A stretch of 31,524 nucleotides of DNA from Paulinella micropora. Its lineage: Eukaryota > Cercozoa > Imbricatea > Euglyphida. A model generated the notes under the pieces. It made no database searches. It was not told the origin of the DNA and saw only the letters and a list, made by a program, of their open reading frames with translations. Positions 27,076 through 31,524 of the stretch are shown here, one piece after another. The position numbers and the translations under genes are program-made. The stretch spans positions 576,897-608,420 of the forward strand of contig BJOX01000234.1 of NCBI GenBank assembly GCA_009731375.1, read 5' to 3'. Numbering within the stretch: the first letter of the stretch is position 1; each line of letters opens with the position of its first letter.

Positions 27076-27560
27076 TACACCCTGTGTGTGTGTCAATGGA
27101 GTTTTTGAATGCTGTGTGTGCATGTGTGTGTGTGTTTGTATGTGTGTATGTGTGTCAATTAAATTTTTGTGTGTGTGTCTGTGTTTGTCTGTGTGTGATT
27201 GTCTGTGTTTGTGGTTTGTGTGATTGTCTGTGTGTTTGTGTGATTGTCTGTGTGTTTGTGTGATTGTCTGTGTGTTTGTGTGTGTGTTTGTGCGTGTGTT
27301 TGTGTGTGTGTTTGTGTGTTTGTGTGTGTGTTTGTGTTTGTGTTTGTGCGTGTGTTTGTGTGTGTATTTGTGTATCTGTGTGTGTTTGTCTGTGTGTGCG
27401 TGTGTTTATTTGTCTGTGTGTGTGTGTGTGCGTGCGCTTATTAATATGTGTGTTTGTGTGTTTTTCTGTGTGTGTTTGTGTTTGTGTGTGTGTATTTGTG
27501 TATCTGTGTGTGTTTGTCTGTGTGTGCGCGCTTATGAATGTGTGTGTGTTGGTGTGTGTC
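27076..27560 (+). repeat. Long TGTGTTTG-type microsatellite
   Basis: About 480 bp of almost only T and G on the plus strand, with alternating TGTGTG and TTTGTG units and higher-order duplications (for example GTGTGATTGTCTGTGTGTTT repeated at 27218-27280). All three plus frames stay open for long stretches and give Cys/Val-rich peptides; these are artefacts of the repeat. Confidence 0.9.
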
Positions 27561-27740
27561 CCGAAGAAGTAAAGTAAAGGCTGAAACAGCCTGTCAGCTT
27601 AAAACATTTTGACATTGGGGGGATGTCTGCGCAAGAACAGGTTTCTCCCCCCCCCCCCCTCTCCCTCTTCGCGGGCGAAATGAATGACTGCTTGTCGTCA
27701 TATACCTAGGCGCACAATATGTACTTTGGTTTTGTTAGAC

Positions 27741-27918
27741 AGGAGCGTCTGGTTCAGTACGAGGCGAGGACGAGGAGCTGCTCTCGTTTATGTTGGGACT
27801 CTTTTTGGCAAGGACGCAGCCCTCGCTGCCCATCTGCAGGCAGGACGGCTGCTGTGCACAAGCACTGGACGATAATCTCTATTGCGTGATCCACGAGCCT
27901 GGCTGGCTTGACAAAGCC

Positions 27919-27919
<1 letters not shown>
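27741..27919 (+). other. Possible terminal exon
   Basis: After a T-rich acceptor-like stretch (TTTGGTTTTGTTAG) one frame is open for about 59 codons to a TAG that opens the TAG repeat. It includes RQDGCCAQALDDNLYCVIHE, which looks protein-like. No matching upstream exon could be identified, and the minus strand is also open. Very tentative. Confidence 0.2.

Positions 27920-27960
<41 letters not shown>
27917..27960 (+). repeat. (TAG)n trinucleotide repeat
   Basis: About 14 tandem copies of TAG. On the minus strand it reads ACT and gives a poly-Thr tract; on the plus strand it is a string of stop codons. Confidence 0.95.
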
Positions 27961-28324
27961 CACAGACGTTCGGAATTGTTATTAAAAAAAGATATAAACG
28001 GATTGATTCTGAAAATTGAGAGATTCGTACAGACGGAGGACAGAACACGCGAACAGTCTCTAGAGGCCCCACACCACAGAAAAGGGAGGGAGGGAGCGGC
28101 TTGGAGCGCAAGGGAGCCCCGTTGAGTTTTTTATTGTAAGCAAAATTAAGGCGTGCGTAGGAGCCGTCTGGGGCACAACGGGCCGCTACGTTTCTAAACC
28201 TCGGAGGAATGTCGTTAGCCAAAAGGACCTTGCCTGGTGGACAAACGAAGCATTCGTGCTGCAGCTTATACATTCTCGTCGCCGTTCTACGACAGGTGCC
28301 AGTTGAGCCACCTAGTCTCTGCGC

Positions 28325-28561
28325 TCTTGTACAAACTACAAAACACAAACAATCACACCGAAAAGGTGCGACGTGGCAAGGGAGTTGTAAGCTGATGACC
28401 CTAGCAAAGTGTGCCTGGGCAGGCAGGGCCAGTAGAAAGTAAAAGCCATTTCTCGATGGACCCTTGCCATGTCCTCCACCGACAGGTCAGTAATAGCTAT
28501 TGCAGCACCCCGGCGCAGCCAGCACGAGGATGCGTTGCTAGTGTGTCGCGTTCCCACAAAT
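28325..28561 (-). other. Conserved exon (CWLRRG...PCLPRHTL) with following intron
   Basis: Downstream of a T-rich acceptor (GGTTTTGCTGTAG) the frame at 28561-28400 encodes SSCWLRRGAAIAITDLS, then HREM and PCLPRHTLLG. This closely matches the plus-strand gene at 29745. A GT...AG intron follows (28399 to 28336 or 28326, 64 or 74 nt). With the longer intron the frame enters a Cys-containing region (HECFVCPPGKVLL) that stays open to about 28130, where AATAAA occurs. It may be the 3' part of the GT31-like transcript or a separate remnant; phases linking it to the upstream exon do not resolve by eye. Confidence 0.5.
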
Positions 28562-29638
28562 CTACAGCAAAACCAAGGCCCAAAAACAACAGAAGAATAG
28601 AATTCTTAGTGCGCGGACGAGGCCAAGGTCCTGGCTTCAAGGGACTGTAGAACAAAAAAAAAGAAAACAAGGACAGAGAGGGGGGGAGAGTGAGAATGAA
28701 GGATAGGACGAGACAGGTGTTGCATAGCCAACAAGCGCAACCCTGCGAGCTTGGCGAGGTAAGATAGCATGATGTCCTCAGCAGTGAATTCTGCGGGGCA
28801 CCGTAGCGTGACCAGGTCCAGCGCCTCCACGGCCGAAAAGGGCAGCACATAGACCCCACCCAAAGGAAAGTATTCGAAGTAGGTATCATCCGCGGACTGG
28901 TTGTAGCAGCGCCCGCGCAAGGGTTTACCACGCTTGTCCCGATGGAACATTGCGATTTTGCCCACAACCTCGTCGGCGCGTGCTCGTCTGCTTCTCCAAA
29001 CAACAAACACACAAAAACAAAAAAATACCAGGCACTCTCTCGTTTTGGGCGTCGTCGCACACAGCACCAAGAAAAAAAAGAACGGCAAAAAAACCAGAGA
29101 AGGCCAACCATATCTCAGACAACGCGCGCGTGTCAAGGTATTCGTCATCGTCAGCCTTGATTAGACACAACTCGCTGGGACGGCGCCACCGCTGCGAACC
29201 GACCAGCATGCTCAGAAGCTTGAAAGGCAAATGCTGGTACGTATCCACAAAAGTGTCGTCCAGCACCAAGTCGCCGAACAGCTGGTTTTCCTGTCACAAC
29301 ACATAGGAGTGGACGGCACATTCGGCGAGGGCCGGGGGAAAGCCCCGGTGGACTTGTGAAACCTGTGCCAGCTGCGCCTCGGACCCCGCGCGGCCGAGCA
29401 AGAACACGCACCTCGAGCCGCTGGGCAGCAGGCTGGCGGCAGAGCACCACGTCCGGCGGACGGCCAGGCGCCGCTCAAAGTGCATCGGCGCGCTGTAGAT
29501 CACGATCAAAGATGGCACCCCGTACGGCGCGGGGCGCGCTAGCGCTAGGCCCAGGATTTCCAGCAGCGCCCAACAGCCCGCCAGGAGCCCCAAAATCTGA
29601 TGCATGAGGTGGCGTCCTGTCTGCTTCTGGCCTCCCAT
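28497..29638 (-). CDS. GT31-like (beta-1,3-galactosyltransferase family) enzyme, spliced
   Basis: Exon 1 is 29638-29363 (92 codons). It has a signal anchor (LMHQILGLLAGCWALLEILG, about 11-30), then LIVIYSAPMHFERRLAVRRTW, the first GT31 motif, and CVFLLGR. Intron 1 (29362-29291, 72 nt, GTTTCACAAG...TTGTGACAG) joins in phase to exon 2, with FGDLVLDDTFVDTYQHLPFK and LIKADDDEYLD carrying the metal-binding DxD. A second intron lies between about 29108 and 28985 (exact ends unresolved). Exon 3 has YFEYFPLGGVYVLPFSAVEAL and the acidic FTAEDIML motif. A third intron (28714-28645, 70 nt, ends TTGTTCTACAG) leads to the last exon, tentatively ending at TAG 28497. The family transfers hexoses onto glycoconjugates in the Golgi. 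The C-terminal structure is uncertain. Confidence 0.75.
28645..28714 (-). other. Spliceosomal intron 3 of the GT31-like gene
   Basis: 70 nt, starts GTCTCGTCC and ends in a T-rich tract followed by CTACAG. Removing it preserves an open frame (phase 2). Confidence 0.6.
29291..29362 (-). other. Spliceosomal intron 1 of the GT31-like gene
   Basis: 72 nt, GT...AG, phase 0. Without removal the frame hits TGA before the FVDTY motif. With removal FLLGR...LAQ joins ENQLFGDLVLDD, the expected order and spacing in GT31 proteins. Confidence 0.8.
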
Positions 29639-29744
29639 CTGAACAGAAAAAAGATTTCTTTTTTTTCTGGATACCAGACTATCATTAAGGCAAATGTCAC
29701 CCCCCTTTTTCAGCGCCGGCCCCCCCCCCCCATCATTTCCCCTT

Positions 29745-30074
29745 ATGGGGAGGGAGGGGGCCACGCTGCACGTGTCTAGCTCGTGTTGGCTCAGGAGGGG
29801 CTCTTTCGTGGCTGCCACAAACTTAGCGCCAAGCCAAATCTACCGTTTCCATCAGGAAATGACCGATTCTCGCTACCGGCCGTGCCTGCCAAGGCACACG
29901 CTGGGATGGTAAATTTCTCTGTCCCTCCAAGCCAAGATATTTTTTGTTTTCTGTTCTGCTGCTAGGTTCTCTAACAAGGCCATAAGTACAGTCACGAACT
30001 GGTTTCTTGCATACCACGTCTTTACGCCAGCGGACTTCCTGTACTCCGACCTTGGTGTGCCAAAGCTAACGTAG
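29745..30074 (+). CDS. Small two-exon protein related to the CWLRRG exon
   Basis: Join of 29745-29908 and 29966-30074, 90 residues. The 57-nt intron begins GTAAATTTCT and ends TTCTGCTGCTAG; its removal restores one frame exactly (164 + 109 nt = 91 codons with TAG). Exon 1 encodes SSSCWLRRGSFVAATNL, then HQEM and PCLPRHTLGW, matching the minus-strand exon at 28400-28561. Exon 2 encodes TNWFLAYHVFTPADFLYSD. No known family was recognised. It lies head-to-head with the GT31-like gene, 106 bp apart, and may be a duplicated, inverted gene end. An upstream exon cannot be excluded. Confidence 0.5.
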
Positions 30075-30243
30075 TGGTGGGGAGGGGCTGTATCCCTCCA
30101 AGCCCCGCGCTAGCTATTTTTTTTGTAAACCGACAGAGCTATTTTTTTGAAAAAAAATTAAAAAAACAATAACAAAACAAAGAAGTTCTCCCCGCCCGCC
30201 GGTATTCGCCCGCGAAATTTAAGTTTTTTTACTGATAATATCC

Positions 30244-31476
30244 TTAAATAATTTCCCGGCTTGAAATGACTGCGTATCCAACCCCTACCCCACACTGCCT
30301 GAGAGAACAACAGTACAACAGGACCAGCAGTAATCCGAGCAGCAGAGCGACCAGCGCCGGCCCCAGCTCGGAGACCGCCCACCCTGTGCCCGGGCTGTCT
30401 TGCAAAAGCCGAGTGTCACGGATGGCCTTTGCGACACTGGCGCTCCGCCAGGGGCTCGGGTACAGGGAGTTGTTTCCGTTTGTATCGACGTCCTGGTACA
30501 CAGCCCCGGCCAGACGTAGGAAGAGCTCTGCGGGTGCGCTCCATTCCGTGTCCCGGGTGCCGTTATTCCACGGCGTCATCCACCAAGCGGTGTCTGCCAC
30601 TTTGTCGGCCCTGCCGCGCGCCGGGCGCTCCACCTGAGTCCAATGCATAGACTGATCGTGGTAGTGAACAAGAGACAGTCCGGCCAGGCTGACGTTGACC
30701 GGGGCTGGGTAACTGATCACCCGGTCGCTGGAGATCCAGGGCCAGAGCAGGGCGTTGTGCACAGCCAAAGACAGGGAGCAACTAGTCTTGGCCACCGTTT
30801 TGTAGTTGTTCCAGGCGCCATCTACCCTGCCCGTAAACGACTGCACCACGCTGTTGGGCTCGCACTCGTAGCCGTGGCCCCCCATGAGGACCCTAGGAAC
30901 CCGGACGGCGCAGACCTGAGCGGGCTGTCCCAACAGCTGCGTGCGAAAGCCCCCGCCTGTCCCCACTGTGCCGTCCGGACCGTTTCCTACCGCAAAGGGG
31001 AATTCGTCCAAATCCAACGTCATCACCCACTTGTAATCAAAGCCCCTAAGAAAGTACCACTTATGGTACTCAAGGTGCTGGACGTCCACCGGCGCTCGGT
31101 TCGTTAAGTGCGAGGACGCTAAGGTCAGGAAGCCCTCTGCCTGAAACAGCGCCAGGTGTTGCCAGGGCGGCTCGCGGTCGCTGTTGTTGTCAACCAGGAT
31201 GACGTGATCAAAGCCTTGCAGCCGTAGGTTCAGCAGCCACTCCACCACAATGTGTCGTTCGTTCTTCATGAGCGCCAGGGCCAATAACTGGTGGTGTGTG
31301 TCGTACGTTTTAGCAGGGAGGAACAGGCGGCTCCTCGTGAAGTCCAGGTATAACAACACAAGCAGAACCACCAACAGACCGCCTAGGCAGCCCCAGCAGA
31401 GCCGGTTCCTGCGCCAAGCCAGTAACATCCTCGAGTCCTCCGCCAGGCCATTTAGTGCACTCCACCGATCTCTCAT
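30244..31476 (-). CDS. GT92 (DUF23)-like glycosyltransferase, membrane anchored
   Basis: 410 residues from the ATG at 31476 to TAA. An N-terminal signal anchor (CLGGLLVVLLVLLYL, about 29-45) makes it a type II membrane protein. The GT-A-like catalytic region has LALMKNERHIVVEWLLNLRL and GFDHVILVDNNS, then WVMTLDLDEFPF with the DxD-type motif (about 150-161), a YKTVAK segment and LVHYHDQSMHW. These match the GT92/DUF23 family, which includes galactosyltransferases acting in the secretory pathway. Unusually, a second hydrophobic segment (LVALLLGLLLVLLYCC) lies near the C-terminus. No introns are needed. Donor and acceptor sugars cannot be inferred. Confidence 0.88.
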   Translation of the reverse strand: MRDRWSALNGLAEDSRMLLAWRRNRLCWGCLGGLLVVLLVLLYLDFTRSRLFLPAKTYDTHHQLLALALMKNERHIVVEWLLNLRLQGFDHVILVDNNSDREPPWQHLALFQAEGFLTLASSHLTNRAPVDVQHLEYHKWYFLRGFDYKWVMTLDLDEFPFAVGNGPDGTVGTGGGFRTQLLGQPAQVCAVRVPRVLMGGHGYECEPNSVVQSFTGRVDGAWNNYKTVAKTSCSLSLAVHNALLWPWISSDRVISYPAPVNVSLAGLSLVHYHDQSMHWTQVERPARGRADKVADTAWWMTPWNNGTRDTEWSAPAELFLRLAGAVYQDVDTNGNNSLYPSPWRSASVAKAIRDTRLLQDSPGTGWAVSELGPALVALLLGLLLVLLYCCSLRQCGVGVGYAVISSREII

Positions 31477-31524
31477 AGCGTTGAGAAAATGACATGTTCC
31501 GGGCGGTGTTAGTCGGCAAACCGA

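Noticed and set aside
27224-27577. Long Cys/Val-rich open frames in all three plus frames
   Set aside because: They are translations of the TG-rich microsatellite; no start context, no non-repetitive sequence.
27788-28130. Minus-strand frame with a poly-Thr tract
   Set aside because: The Thr tract is the TAG/CTA repeat, an AATAAA lies upstream of it, and composition downstream is not protein-like; only the part above about 28130 may be coding.

Overview
This is 31.5 kb of GC-rich DNA (805 positions are an N gap). It reads like a nucleocytoplasmic large DNA virus of a protist, or a gene-dense protist nuclear locus. Points for a giant virus are dense, mostly uninterrupted genes on both strands, many orphan reading frames, an MYND-finger gene, a CxCG...GNxC protein of a type common in giant viruses, BspA-like surface proteins, and MITE-like palindromes in the spacers. 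Points for nuclear transcription are short GT-AG introns (57-74 nt) in the right-hand part. Virus and host cannot be separated from this sequence alone; intron-bearing, GC-rich nuclear giant viruses such as pandoraviruses are one precedent. No rRNA, tRNA, CRISPR array, bacterial operon or standard transposase was seen.

Layout. 1-4.1 kb: two paralogous multi-pass membrane proteins (the first cut by the window edge), a helical ankyrin-like protein and a third membrane protein. 4.25-5.65 kb: tandem array of a ~289-bp unit built on a 133-bp palindrome. 5.9-8.1 kb: secreted BspA/DUF285 protein with PKD-like motifs, with repeat sequence on both sides. 8.28-8.77 kb: more palindrome copies. 8.8-13.8 kb: an orphan of lower GC, a methyltransferase-like protein, an acidic Cys-rich protein and a bestrophin/DUF4239-like membrane protein. 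13.98-15.03 kb: a coiled-coil gene fragment, the gap and a 41-nt G run. 15.07-18.15 kb: another orphan, and a helical protein whose frame continues 48 codons past an internal TAA. 18.3-22.8 kb: two divergently transcribed BspA/PKD paralogs. 23.2-25.5 kb: an MYND-finger protein and a large protein with a cysteine-protease-like H/N/C pattern. 25.5-28 kb: repeat-rich, gene-poor, with a decayed MYND copy, palindromic CCCAATG words, a TG microsatellite and a TAG repeat. 28.3-31.5 kb: a spliced GT31-like glycosyltransferase, a small two-exon gene sharing one of its exons, and a GT92-like glycosyltransferase.

Functional reading (inference): the products lean towards the cell or virion surface. There are three secreted repeat proteins, two Golgi-type glycosyltransferases and at least four polytopic membrane proteins. 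Spacers carry repeated runs of 8-41 G or C and small tandem duplications, which the coding regions lack. Starts were taken at ATG codons; several frames extend further 5' only through GTG codons.
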